Below, piece by piece: positions 25,428 through 34,253 of a stretch of DNA of 61,604 nucleotides; the stretch's first letter is position 1, and each line of letters starts with the position of its first letter. The translations under genes and the position numbers were made by a program. Below the pieces are notes generated by a model. It was not told the origin of the DNA and did not search any database. It saw nothing but the letters and a program-made list of their open reading frames with translations. The stretch is from Candidatus Poribacteria bacterium (GTDB lineage Bacteria; Poribacteria; WGA-4E; WGA-3G): contig JAJEEK010000012.1 in the NCBI GenBank assembly GCA_022821065.1, positions 1-61,604 of the forward strand, given 5' to 3'.

Positions 25428-28364
25428 ATGCAAGGACGAAGACGCTTATTTTTTCTTTTATCCCTCTGTTTCGGATTGCTGGTTATCGGGCTTGCCGAAC
25501 TACAAGCGCAGCAACAACCGACTATGCGCGTCGCACAGACCGACGATCAAGGTCGGGCAATCCGTTTCGATTTTAATTTTACCAGTCAGGAACTCAAAGG
25601 AGTCCTTGAGTGGCTTTCACGTGAAACGGACCTAACGATTATCGCAAGTGAAGAAGATATTCGGGATAAACAGTTCTCACTCATTAATCTCACAAACGCA
25701 ACGATCGAAGACGTCATCGAACAAATCAAAACTGTCCTCACACAATATGAGCTCACCCTGATCCAAACCGATAGCACGCTCTTGATTACAACCTTCTCAC
25801 GCGCTATGGTTACAAAGGGCGTTGTCAACAGCATTACACCAGATCCCGATCTCGTTGATATGACCGATGAAATTCAAACTTATATCATTCGGTTGACAAA
25901 TGTCGTTGCTTCAGAACAGATCGAACGTCTCAGACCGCTACTTAATAAACAAGCAAATATTTTTGCGGATACCACTACAAACTCACTCGTCATAACAGAT
26001 GTCGCCTCCAACATACACCGAATCGTTAGAATTTTACAAGTGGCTGACGAAGGTGAAAGATCCCCACTAAAAATTCTCGTCATTCCGCTTGCTTACGCGG
26101 ATGCCAGTCGCGTGGCACAAGCACTCACCGACATTTTTAGAGAAAGGCGAGACGAACAGCAAAACGACGGTATCCGTATTACTGCGGAAGAGGCGAGAGC
26201 CGCTGCAGAACAGATGAAGGCAGAAGGGACAGGCTACGAAGTCCTCGACGGCACCATCCAAATTATCGCTGAAACCAACTCCAACTCACTCATCCTCAAA
26301 GCCTCTGAAGCAAATTTGGTATTCCTGCAGGAGATCGTCAAGGAACTTGATGTATCACCTACCTCACAGACCGAAATCCGAACTTTTCGGCTTCAGTACG
26401 CAGCCGCCGAGGATGTCGCAGAAACGCTCCGGGAGGTACTTACCGGTGAGAGTCAAGACAGCCGCCGCAGGATGGATGCTTGGGACCGCGCACGGTTAAG
26501 AAACTGGCAACGTGAACAAGGCGTTGACCAACAAGGGATCGTTGGAGAAGTCAACGTCTCTCCCAACGATCGACTCAACATTATCGTCGTCTCCTCGGAT
26601 CCGCGCAACTTTTCTATCATTGAAAAAGTCATCCAAGAACTTGACCAAGCGGAGACACAAGAGGAGATTAAACTCTATTTTCTCAAGTTCGCGAACGCGG
26701 AAACCCTCGTCCCCAATCTGCAGGACCTCTTTGAAGGCGGCAGTGCCGGTCGAGATAGAGAGCGGCCTTGGTGGGAGCGTAGACGCGACGAACCCACTGA
26801 AGGTGGCGGCGGATTCGGTGTACAAGGCGAGGTTCACCTCGTCGCTGACCTACGCCTCAATGCTATTATGATCTCAACGAGTTCACAAAACTTTGCAACT
26901 ATTGACGCACTTATCGCTAAACTTGATGTCAACATGCCGGACCAAGAATGGGGGACCCGCATGTATAAACTCAAATACGCCGATGCTGAAAATATAGCCG
27001 CTGTCATCAACAATACCTATCAGGGCAGTTCCAACAATCAGGACTTTTTCTTCTTTCTCCCACGAAGCAACCGGAATCAGACGCAAGGGTCGTTGGCAGG
27101 GAACGTCTATGCTGAGGCGTATCCCACCTTGAACGCTGTTATTATCTCAACGGCGACACAGCGCAACTTTGAACTTATCACACAGTTTATTGACTCCTTG
27201 GATACACCCACACCAGAGGGACAAAAAGAGATTACAACAACCATTCGACTCGAATACGCAGAAGCCACACAGCTTGAAACGGTCCTGCAACAGGTGTGGG
27301 AAGGTGAAGGAGATGACGGCGGGTTCAGTTTTAGAAGGTTCATCCAGTCCGGTGGCGGGCAGCAACAGCAAGACATCAACTCCTTACGTGGAAAAGTTAC
27401 CGTCTTCGCTGATGCGGATACTAATTCTCTAATTATTACAACGCGACAGCGGTACCTTCCTGATGTTGAAGCACTTATTAAAAAATTAGACTTTGTCCGA
27501 GGACAGGTATGGATAGATATCCAAATCCTTGAAGTGACGCTTGATGAAACCACTAAACTCGGTATTGAACTCACGGCACAAGAGAACAAAATCTTCGGCG
27601 TATCTCCAGTTCCGGGCAACCCACTCATCGGTGAACTCGATGCACAACTCGGACTCGATCAGGAAATCTCCGGGTTCAACCTCGGTTTGGCAACCAAGGA
27701 ATATATGGCACTCCTCCACACACTCATGCGTGAAAACAAGGTCCAAACCCTCTCAACACCGTCCCTGCTAACACGAGACTCAAGAGCAGCGACCTGGAGC
27801 AGTGGGCGCCGCATCCCCTATCTCCAGAGTGTTGATACCACCAGTATTTTAGGGGAAGCTGTCTCTCAACCGCTCTTTAACTACGATTTTATTGATCCGC
27901 CTGTCGGCATTAATATCGATCTCACCCCGTACATCGCTAAATCACAAGTAGGCGAGGACGGTAAACGCACCATCGGCTTGGATATTACAAATATCAGTGC
28001 CAGCAATTTTATCGAGTTTACCGACTTTAATGCACCTATCACGGATGACAACGCCATCAGCGTCTATATTGATGTCGAAGACGGGCAACAGATCGTTGTC
28101 GGCGGCATTATCCGTCAAAAGCAGAAACAGGTCGAAAACAAACTCCCGATCTTAGGAGACATTCCATTGCTCGGTCGGCTCTTCAAAAGCACCGAAACCG
28201 CTATTGAAGACGCAGAAATTGTAATCATTATTACGCCGCATATCGTCGATATTAAGAATCCAAGCGACCTTGAAAAACTCAGGGAAAAGGCTGATAACTG
28301 GCAGAAGAACGGGAACATTGAAATGCAAAAGAAGGTCGAAGAACCTAACGAAGTAGACGAATAA
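25428..28364 (+). CDS. gspD: Type II secretion-type secretin GspD with extended periplasmic stack
   Basis: A 978-residue outer-membrane channel protein with a signal peptide ending near LQAQ (27). N0 (about 45-125) is followed by six N1-like (secretin_N) repeats at about 150-205, 213-308, 315-407, 412-500, 509-592 and 600-689. The secretin beta-barrel core runs from about 690 to 945, with LPILGDIPLLGRLFK near its end. Classical GspD has N0 plus three such repeats, so this stack is twice as long, consistent with a deeper periplasm or a different partner. No lipobox is present and no pilotin gene is adjacent. It is the last gene of the locus. Confidence 0.93.
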   Translation: MQGRRRLFFLLSLCFGLLVIGLAELQAQQQPTMRVAQTDDQGRAIRFDFNFTSQELKGVLEWLSRETDLTIIASEEDIRDKQFSLINLTNATIEDVIEQIKTVLTQYELTLIQTDSTLLITTFSRAMVTKGVVNSITPDPDLVDMTDEIQTYIIRLTNVVASEQIERLRPLLNKQANIFADTTTNSLVITDVASNIHRIVRILQVADEGERSPLKILVIPLAYADASRVAQALTDIFRERRDEQQNDGIRITAEEARAAAEQMKAEGTGYEVLDGTIQIIAETNSNSLILKASEANLVFLQEIVKELDVSPTSQTEIRTFRLQYAAAEDVAETLREVLTGESQDSRRRMDAWDRARLRNWQREQGVDQQGIVGEVNVSPNDRLNIIVVSSDPRNFSIIEKVIQELDQAETQEEIKLYFLKFANAETLVPNLQDLFEGGSAGRDRERPWWERRRDEPTEGGGGFGVQGEVHLVADLRLNAIMISTSSQNFATIDALIAKLDVNMPDQEWGTRMYKLKYADAENIAAVINNTYQGSSNNQDFFFFLPRSNRNQTQGSLAGNVYAEAYPTLNAVIISTATQRNFELITQFIDSLDTPTPEGQKEITTTIRLEYAEATQLETVLQQVWEGEGDDGGFSFRRFIQSGGGQQQQDINSLRGKVTVFADADTNSLIITTRQRYLPDVEALIKKLDFVRGQVWIDIQILEVTLDETTKLGIELTAQENKIFGVSPVPGNPLIGELDAQLGLDQEISGFNLGLATKEYMALLHTLMRENKVQTLSTPSLLTRDSRAATWSSGRRIPYLQSVDTTSILGEAVSQPLFNYDFIDPPVGINIDLTPYIAKSQVGEDGKRTIGLDITNISASNFIEFTDFNAPITDDNAISVYIDVEDGQQIVVGGIIRQKQKQVENKLPILGDIPLLGRLFKSTETAIEDAEIVIIITPHIVDIKNPSDLEKLREKADNWQKNGNIEMQKKVEEPNEVDE

Positions 28365-28408
28365 TTAGGGCTTACGTATTTTTTTCTCAGACAATACTAA
28401 ACACTACA

Positions 28409-28528
28409 GGGTTTTTGCTGGGGTGTTTCTTCAGGGTTTGTAACCCCGCCTCCTCATTTTACAGAACAACAAACCATTCCTTTGCAGATGAGGTTTATAA
28501 CTCCGCCTTCTGTAGATACATCCTTAAT
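28409..28528. repeat. Intergenic repeat fragments after gspD
   Basis: The segment 28409-28432 is an inverted near-identical copy of 58607-58630, the insert inside dispersed element copy 6. Around it are two related pieces: ggtttgtaaccccgcctcctc and gaggtttataactccgccttc. These resemble the 'gttacaaacctcgcc' hairpin at 43618. The gap also begins with a partial element end, agggcttacgta, just after the gspD stop. Confidence 0.6.
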
Positions 28529-28654
28529 AGGACTTACGCATGACGCTCTTTATGTACCACAAACTGTTAGTTTGTGACACCAGAACGCTGTGTTTCCCGA
28601 AAAAATTCACCTAACAGAACGGGTTACATCCAGAATTGCGTATGCGTAAGTCCT
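28529..28654. repeat. Dispersed palindromic element, copy 4
   Basis: 126 bp between gspD and the convergent glycosyltransferase gene. The left end is aggacttacgca (28529-28540) and the right end tgcgtaagtcct (28643-28654). A 6-bp duplication (gcgtat) lies beside the right end. TA flanks both ends. The perfect internal hairpin CACAAACTgttAGTTTGTG is present. Confidence 0.9.
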
Positions 28655-28680
28655 AATTCATTGGAGGCGTAATATATATC

Positions 28681-29367
28681 CTACCGAATATGCCGGTAGA
28701 GTTTAGCGAGTTGTGCAGGTGAAAATTTGAGAAAATAGAGGAGCGTTATTAGCCAGTTGTTTAGCGTGGTGCGAACGATCCCTTTCGTTTCCCACCGCCG
28801 CGCAGAGATATGAATATGTGGTGTAATCAAGGTCGTTTTGCCGAGCCGCCGCAGCTCTTTTGAAAATTCCATCTCTTCCAGAATCGGGATTTCAGGAAAG
28901 CCCCCGATCTTCTCGAAATCGGCGCGCCTTAGAAAGATACCGCTGTCTCCGTAAAAAACCTTCAGGTATTTTCCGCGCATGTTTCCTGCGACTTCAATCG
29001 CGCGGTAGAGAAAATGGGCACCATCAATCTTCTGCTGAAAGCCGCCACCGACGTACCCAGAAGCGAATGCCGTCACTACCGATGCCAATGCCCCCGGTTC
29101 AAGCCAAATATCAGCGTGTAAAAAGACCAGAACATCCCCCGTTGCCGATGCCGCGCCTCTGTTTAACTGCTTCGCACGTCCTGGTTCCGATGTAATCACT
29201 CTACCATACTTCTCAGCGATATGAACAGAACCGTCAGTACTCCCACCGTCTACAACGATGAGTTCATGCGCCCCTAACTCAGACTGAAACCGGGAGAGCG
29301 TCTTCTCCAATATCTTCGCCTCGTTCAGGATAGGTATTATGATTGATATTTTTTGCGGTGTCGTCAT
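28681..29367 (-). CDS. Family 2 glycosyltransferase, TIGR04283-like
   Basis: A 228-residue GT-A enzyme: SIIIPILNEAKILEKTL at 8-24, the nucleotide-sugar aspartate in VVDGGSTDG (about 58-66), and the metal-binding DxD-type FLHADIW (about 91-97). The later EEMEFSKELRRLGK segment is characteristic of the TIGR04283 subgroup. That subgroup often sits near TIGR04282 proteins and is loosely linked to arsenosugar or other small-glycolipid metabolism. The C-terminus has a hydrophobic helix (WLITLLYFLKF) likely to touch the membrane. The upstream neighbour on the same strand is a terpene-cyclase-like gene 9 bp away, so the two are probably one transcript. A glycosylated isoprenoid product is a possible, unproven link. 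Confidence 0.82.
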   Translation of the reverse strand: MTTPQKISIIIPILNEAKILEKTLSRFQSELGAHELIVVDGGSTDGSVHIAEKYGRVITSEPGRAKQLNRGAASATGDVLVFLHADIWLEPGALASVVTAFASGYVGGGFQQKIDGAHFLYRAIEVAGNMRGKYLKVFYGDSGIFLRRADFEKIGGFPEIPILEEMEFSKELRRLGKTTLITPHIHISARRWETKGIVRTTLNNWLITLLYFLKFSPAQLAKLYRHIR

Positions 29368-29376
29368 ACGATGAAA

Positions 29377-31113
29377 CTATGAGGCAGTTTGCAGCGACTG
29401 GTTCAAAGCGAGTATCGGAAAAACAGACGCATAGATCGGGTCCGCGTAGCCCCCTATAATCTCCCAATAGATACCGACGCACTGCTCTTGCCACGAACCG
29501 TCTTCCCGCTGGTGTCTGAGCAGAAACCCAATGCCGTCTTGTGCTGCACGGTTTTCAGGATCCACCTGTAGAAGCGCGTAAGTACTCCATGCCGTCTGTT
29601 CTATTGTACTTTCGATCGGATTTCCGAACATATCTTCACCCCAACCACCATCCGAATTTTGGCTGCTCTCTAACCACGCAACACCAACAGAGACTTCTGG
29701 GGCATCTTTCAGTCCGGCTTTCACGAGTGCAGCTATAGCACAAGCAGTACCGTAAGTATCTTTTGCCAGCCAGAGGTCTCGCCAGTAACCGTCTGAATGA
29801 ATTTGACGGCGCAGCCATTCGATACCGCGTTGCATCTCACGCGTCATATCTGGTTTATCTGCAAGATCGAGTTCACCAAAAGCGAGCAGCGCTTCAATCG
29901 TATGCGCCGTGATACTGACACATCCGACATCGCCTTGTCCGGGTTGATATGTACTCCAACTCCCATCGCGCCCCTGTTGCGTTTTTAACCACTCAATCCC
30001 GCGGTGAATCGCCTCATCGTAAGGGCGAGGTGACCTCGCCCCTACAGCGTACGAACGTATCAACGCAAGCGTACCGAGGGCGGTATCGTCAGCATCACTG
30101 GGGAGCGAACTATCGCTTAAACCGGAAAACGCCCATCCACCATCGGCATTTTGATGTTCGACAAGCCATCGCGCAGCAGATTTCACTTTTTCAGTCTCCT
30201 CAACACCAAGAGACGCAATTTTTGCGTTAGTGGAATGCACCTCCGTGAGCGTGATGATACCCAACGCTGTATCCCAGACATTCAGGTTCAGAGCTTCTCG
30301 GCACCCACCATCAGGATTTCGGGTCTTACGGAGCCATTCAATGCCACGCTCAATAAATTCCGCAGTACCTTCGTCGTTCTCCCATTTCTCTTGGAGTTCA
30401 ATAAGTGCCAAAACCGAAAGCGCAGTAATATAGTTCACCCGAAACCAGCTGCCATCGCTGAGAACGTGTCCTTTCAGCCAATCAACGAGTGCCGCAATCA
30501 TCTCAGGGCGTCTTGTCGTGTTTAATTCTATTAAAATGAAAACGGGCACAAGTGTGTGTTGCTCAGCAATAAACAGCGCATCAAAGAGTTCGGTATTGAA
30601 CAAGGCAACCGGTGGTAGCCGATGTCTCGGAGGCTTCAATCGTTTTCCGAGTAGTGGGACTTTTGTCAATTGCCTTGCAAGTTTCATGAAGCGTAAAGCG
30701 TTTTCTGGTAGGTTAAGTTCGTTCCAGTCAAACTCGCCAAAAGCGGCGTACGCCAATTTGACCAAAGCGAGATGTGGTGGTGGTAGCGGAATAGATGTGA
30801 GCAGCTTTTCGAGAGATGAATCGGGAGTGCGTTGATGAATTTGTGATAGAATTAGGTGGGCAAATCGGGTCGCTTCAGCGTTTGATATGTTCGCAGTATC
30901 CAATCCCCATCCACCATCTTCGCGTTGGTTTGTCTTGAACCAGTCAATTAGATCGGAATCCGGCATCTCGTCTCGTACAAGTTGGATCCAGGCATAAGCA
31001 CAAGTCGGAAACGTACTGGAAGAGAGTTGCCCCTCAAAATTTCCGGCTTCTTGCTGTTGCAATAGTAGAAAAGCAGTGCCACGCGTTAATGCAGATATGA
31101 CTTCTTTGTTCAT
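29377..31113 (-). CDS. Terpene-cyclase-like protein of the squalene-hopene cyclase fold
   Basis: A 578-residue alpha/alpha-barrel protein with at least eight QW-type repeats: REDGGWG, LSDGSWF, NPDGGCR, NADGGWAF, GRDGSWS, SDGYWRD, NSDGGWGE and REDGSWQE. A DADDTA motif at 340-345 matches the DxDD(T/A) proton-donor motif of class II cyclases such as squalene-hopene cyclase, which are usually about 630 residues. The N-terminal part is divergent, so substrate is uncertain; a non-catalytic prenyltransferase/squalene-oxidase-repeat protein is the alternative. A 19-bp palindrome is embedded in frame just after the motif, adding residues 357-365. The start is ATG 31113; a possible promoter lies at 31172-31201. 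Confidence 0.8.
   Translation of the reverse strand: MNKEVISALTRGTAFLLLQQQEAGNFEGQLSSSTFPTCAYAWIQLVRDEMPDSDLIDWFKTNQREDGGWGLDTANISNAEATRFAHLILSQIHQRTPDSSLEKLLTSIPLPPPHLALVKLAYAAFGEFDWNELNLPENALRFMKLARQLTKVPLLGKRLKPPRHRLPPVALFNTELFDALFIAEQHTLVPVFILIELNTTRRPEMIAALVDWLKGHVLSDGSWFRVNYITALSVLALIELQEKWENDEGTAEFIERGIEWLRKTRNPDGGCREALNLNVWDTALGIITLTEVHSTNAKIASLGVEETEKVKSAARWLVEHQNADGGWAFSGLSDSSLPSDADDTALGTLALIRSYAVGARSPRPYDEAIHRGIEWLKTQQGRDGSWSTYQPGQGDVGCVSITAHTIEALLAFGELDLADKPDMTREMQRGIEWLRRQIHSDGYWRDLWLAKDTYGTACAIAALVKAGLKDAPEVSVGVAWLESSQNSDGGWGEDMFGNPIESTIEQTAWSTYALLQVDPENRAAQDGIGFLLRHQREDGSWQEQCVGIYWEIIGGYADPIYASVFPILALNQSLQTAS
30020..30045. repeat. REP-like palindrome embedded in the cyclase-like gene
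   Basis: gggcgaggt (30023-30031), g, acctcgccc (30033-30041) form a perfect 9-bp inverted repeat, flanked by taa and ctac. GTAGGGGCGAGGT-type palindromes are a known class of dispersed bacterial repeats. Here it is translated as V-G-A-R-S-P-R-P-Y without breaking the frame. Confidence 0.75.
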
Positions 31114-31171
31114 AATGAATTTCAGTAATCCGAGAGCTCCCTGATGGTCTATTGTTCAAACTTTGGAATAT

Positions 31172-31201
31172 AGTTTAGCATGCAAATATTAACACGGTCA
31201 A
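31172..31201 (-). promoter_or_regulatory. Possible promoter of the cyclase-like gene
   Basis: On the minus strand TTGACC (31201-31196) is followed after 18 bp by TAAACT (31177-31172). The -10 box is only a 4/6 match. Confidence 0.4.
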
Positions 31202-31230
31202 TCCTTTTAGCACATCTCAATCTGACCAGA

Positions 31231-31259
31231 TTGACAGCAACACCAAAGTACGCTATAAT
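31231..31259 (+). promoter_or_regulatory. Consensus sigma-70 promoter of the TonB-dependent receptor gene
   Basis: TTGACA (31231-31236), 17 bp, TATAAT (31254-31259): both hexamers are perfect and spacing is ideal. The receptor GTG lies 46 bp after the -10 box, giving a leader of about 40 nt. No clear operator repeat overlaps it. Confidence 0.85.
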
Positions 31260-31304
31260 TGCCATATAGAATCAAGTCACTTTAGATTATTGAGGGACAA
31301 CTAA

Positions 31305-33335
31305 GTGTTTAATTTTAATTTTCAGAATCTTATCTACTTTATTCTTTTTATTCTGTTACTTGGATTGACAGGTCTATGTTCCGTTTTTGCAGAAGACGAC
31401 GCAGAACCTATAACATTAGAGAAAATTGTTGTAACCCCAGGTCGCTTTACTATTTACGAGGGCACATCAACAAGAATCGCCATCTCCAAACAAGAAATTG
31501 AACGGTTCCCGTTAGTTGATAACGATGTCATGCGAGCTGGACACGTTTTTCCGGGGGTCGCCTCAAGCGATTATAGTGCGAGATTCAGCGTCCGAGGTGG
31601 AGAAAAGAGCGATATATCTGTCAGATTAGACGGAATGGAACTCTACGATCCTTATCATCTTCAAGATTTCGGCGGCGCAGTTTCACTCATTGGTCTCGAT
31701 CTCGTTCAGAATACGCAGCTCCTGATGGGGGGGTTCCCTGCTGAATACGGAGAGAAGATGTCCGGCGTTTTTGACATCACGACACGGACACCGAACACGA
31801 AGCAATTCTCGGCAAATTTTGGGTTAGACCTGATCAACGCAACAGCCACCTTGGAAGGACCACTCACTGATAAAGGCAGCTGGCTCCTATCTGCACGACG
31901 CGGATATATTGACCTCATTCTCGCACTCATCGATATCGACGAAGACTATAACCCGCAGTATGCCGATGTCTACGGGAAATTCACATATCAACTGACACCA
32001 GCAGATACGCTCACACTTAATGGACTCTACGGTTGGGACAAGAATCGGATACGTTTAAATGATGCAGACAATAACTTGGATTCACTATATAACAATTCAA
32101 CGATTTGGACAAAATGGCGGCATACCTTCGGGAACTCACACTGGACGGATGTATTCGTTTTCGGCGGAATTTCTGGTCAAGATAGAACGAGCGGCGAAGC
32201 GGACTCCGACAATCGAGACTTTAGGTTCTTCGGGACAAAAACGGAACTGACAGCAAACCTTTTTGAGGATCACACCGTTCGTACAGGCGTAACTTGGCGA
32301 TGGTTGACGGCAGAATATAAATATAGCGTCCAAGAACGGCAAGCAGGTATAGATGTCTATAAGTCGATTCTCGCCGATGTTAATGATAGCGGCAGCGAAT
32401 TCAGTGCATTCCTACAAGATGAGTGGCAACTTCACTCGAAACTTGCCCTCAATGTTGGAGGACGTTATGTCTATCAGCAGTATCGAAAACAAGGTATCCA
32501 ACGTTATGAGATTGGACCGAGAGTCGCACTCGCAGTAAAACCGACGAGCGACTTCATCTTACGCGGTGCTTGGGGCATTTATCATCAACCCGTTAGCCTC
32601 ATGGGGATCCCGGTAGAAGACGGGATTGAAACCGTCGGACGTGCCGAAAATGCTGTACACTATGTCATCGGTGCTGAATATACGCCAACCGATAACTTCT
32701 TAGTCCGTGTTGAAGGCTACTATAACACGTTTGATAATCTCGTCGGACGATTACGCGAGTTCGGACGACAGAACCAGATTTTCGTTCCACCACAGTCCGG
32801 AGATGCCAGAGGTCTCGATGTGTTCATAACGCACGCAATTTCAAACCGCTTGTCGTGGACACTCGGTTATGCTTACGGAATTGCTGAAGAACTCGCTGGC
32901 GACGAGACGTTCTTCCGTCAATATGACAGACGGCACGCTTTTGCTGTCAGCAGCAGTTATCAGTTTGCACCGACTTGGCATCTCTATATCAGTTGGCGTT
33001 TCCATACCGGGGAACCGAGAACGCCGCTTATTCACACAGAAATCCTGCAAGCTGACGGAAGCATCCTTTGCGACCGACAGTTCGGGGCAACGCACTCAGA
33101 GCGGATGCCCGCTTATCATAGCCTCGATTTTCGGATCACAAAACGGAGTCCATATCGACGATGGGAGTTGTCATGGTATTTCCAAATTTTGAACTTATAT
33201 AACCAGAAAAACCTGGATCAATATGCCTTTAGCGAAGTTCGCGATGAAGAAACAAACGCTATTATCAACTGCACAATTGAAGAAGAACCCCAATTACCAA
33301 TCCTTCCAACCTTAGGAGTGACGATACGTTTCTAA
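31305..33335 (+). CDS. TonB-dependent outer-membrane receptor
   Basis: A 676-residue protein starting at GTG 31305 behind TGAGGGA. It has a signal sequence (about 1-26), then LEKIVVTPGR, a TonB-box-like segment. The plug domain (about 35-150) contains FSVRGGEKSDISVRLDGMELYDPYHL and GGFPAEYGEKMSGVFDI. The rest is an outer-membrane barrel with many aromatic-alternating strands and ends in a phenylalanine (VTIRF), as needed for BAM insertion. Ligand is unknown: there is no TonB/ExbBD, heme or siderophore gene nearby. The strong promoter suggests constitutive or high expression. Confidence 0.9.
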   Translation: MFNFNFQNLIYFILFILLLGLTGLCSVFAEDDAEPITLEKIVVTPGRFTIYEGTSTRIAISKQEIERFPLVDNDVMRAGHVFPGVASSDYSARFSVRGGEKSDISVRLDGMELYDPYHLQDFGGAVSLIGLDLVQNTQLLMGGFPAEYGEKMSGVFDITTRTPNTKQFSANFGLDLINATATLEGPLTDKGSWLLSARRGYIDLILALIDIDEDYNPQYADVYGKFTYQLTPADTLTLNGLYGWDKNRIRLNDADNNLDSLYNNSTIWTKWRHTFGNSHWTDVFVFGGISGQDRTSGEADSDNRDFRFFGTKTELTANLFEDHTVRTGVTWRWLTAEYKYSVQERQAGIDVYKSILADVNDSGSEFSAFLQDEWQLHSKLALNVGGRYVYQQYRKQGIQRYEIGPRVALAVKPTSDFILRGAWGIYHQPVSLMGIPVEDGIETVGRAENAVHYVIGAEYTPTDNFLVRVEGYYNTFDNLVGRLREFGRQNQIFVPPQSGDARGLDVFITHAISNRLSWTLGYAYGIAEELAGDETFFRQYDRRHAFAVSSSYQFAPTWHLYISWRFHTGEPRTPLIHTEILQADGSILCDRQFGATHSERMPAYHSLDFRITKRSPYRRWELSWYFQILNLYNQKNLDQYAFSEVRDEETNAIINCTIEEEPQLPILPTLGVTIRF

Positions 33336-33349
33336 GGAAGTTAATAGGA

Positions 33350-33425
33350 CTCAGTAGGATTTTCTACGAAAACCTTTCAGTTTGCCTCACAGTGAGAGTT
33401 AAAGAGGCGTGTTGTGGCAGCAGCA
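33350..33425. repeat. Second intergenic repeat family, copy after the receptor gene
   Basis: cagtaggattttctacgaaa and cctttcagttt, followed downstream by gagttaaagaggcgtgttgtg, match the block at 34119-34190. No gene is seen in the 298-bp gap 33336-33633, which also holds dispersed element copy 5. Confidence 0.65.
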
Positions 33426-33494
33426 GAAAAGGTAACCAACACAATGTGCTAACTGTGTACTGAAAAATTGCACAGCAACCATCCTGTTAACTGT

Positions 33495-33613
33495 AGGACT
33501 TACGTATGCTGCTCTTTTGTAGCACAAACTGTTAGTTTGTGCTATCAGAACGTTGTGTTTACAGAGAATTTTCATCTAACAGAACCGACTACAGTCAAAA
33601 TTGCGTAAATCCT
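33495..33613. repeat. Dispersed palindromic element, copy 5
   Basis: 119 bp with slightly degenerate ends, aggacttacgta (33495-33506) and tgcgtaaatcct (33602-33613). The perfect internal hairpin CACAAACTgttAGTTTGTG is conserved. It ends 21 bp before the rhodanese gene. Confidence 0.88.
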
Positions 33614-33633
33614 GAACTGTTAACTTTAAAAAA

Positions 33634-34077
33634 ATGTTCAATTATATCAAACAAGCCATAAAAAAGATACAACAGCAGTATATGAGAAGTCGCGAAAGAC
33701 GGAACTTGCCGAAGGCTGCACCCAGTGTAGCAGAGGCGATTCTTCCACTGGATGCAGACACATACACTATCGTACCAGACCAACTCAAAGATATGATAAA
33801 TGAAGGTAAACGATTCATTCTGTTAGATGTCCGTGAGCAATGGGAGTATGAGATGGTCCACATTGAAGGGGCAATGCTAATCCCGTTTCGCGAACTACCC
33901 AGACGGTGTCGAGAGATTACGCCTGGCGTTGAGGTAGTGGTATATTGCCATTGGGGGATGCGGAGTCTCGATGCTGCGTTTCTTTTACAACAACTCGGTT
34001 TTAAATCAGTGAAGAGCTTGGTCGGCGGTATAGACCGATGGGCACAAGAAATTGATACACAACTCCGCCGGTATTAG
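33634..34077 (+). CDS. Rhodanese-domain protein (sulfurtransferase-like)
   Basis: A 147-residue protein. A basic helical N-terminus (about 1-30) precedes a single rhodanese domain: FILLDVREQWEYEMVHIEGA at 61-80 and the active-site cysteine C105 in the loop CHWGMRS. GGIDRWAQEID closes the domain. The six-residue loop after cysteine fits sulfur-accepting rhodaneses such as GlpE and PspE. No thiosulfate or molybdopterin genes are adjacent, so the sulfur partner is unknown. No good ribosome site precedes ATG 33634. Confidence 0.88.
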   Translation: MFNYIKQAIKKIQQQYMRSRERRNLPKAAPSVAEAILPLDADTYTIVPDQLKDMINEGKRFILLDVREQWEYEMVHIEGAMLIPFRELPRRCREITPGVEVVVYCHWGMRSLDAAFLLQQLGFKSVKSLVGGIDRWAQEIDTQLRRY

Positions 34078-34118
34078 GGTTTACTTACGATTTTTCCGCG
34101 AAAAATTTTTCAGTTTTA

Positions 34119-34253
34119 AGGGTTGTCAGTTATCAGCACGGTTTTCTATGAAAACCTTTCAGTTAAAGAGGTGTGTTGTGGCAGTAGCATCATCTATAAT
34201 TGCCATAGTGAACTTCTTTAACTGTTAACCGTTAACTATTTGATAACTGATAA
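34119..34253. repeat. Second intergenic repeat family, copy before the response-regulator gene end
   Basis: The block contains ggttgtcagttatcagcacg, ttttctatgaaaacctttca, aaagaggtgtgttgtggcag and a tail of aactgttaac/ataactgataac units. It is clearly related to 33350-33425 and 17493-17604. Confidence 0.65.

Noticed and set aside
27107..27628. A 173-codon open frame antisense to gspD
   Set aside because: Serine/cysteine-rich shadow of the secretin coding strand, with no start signal.
30020..30045. The palindrome considered as a frame-breaking insertion making the cyclase-like gene a pseudogene
   Set aside because: The reading frame continues on both sides with intact repeats and no stop codon.
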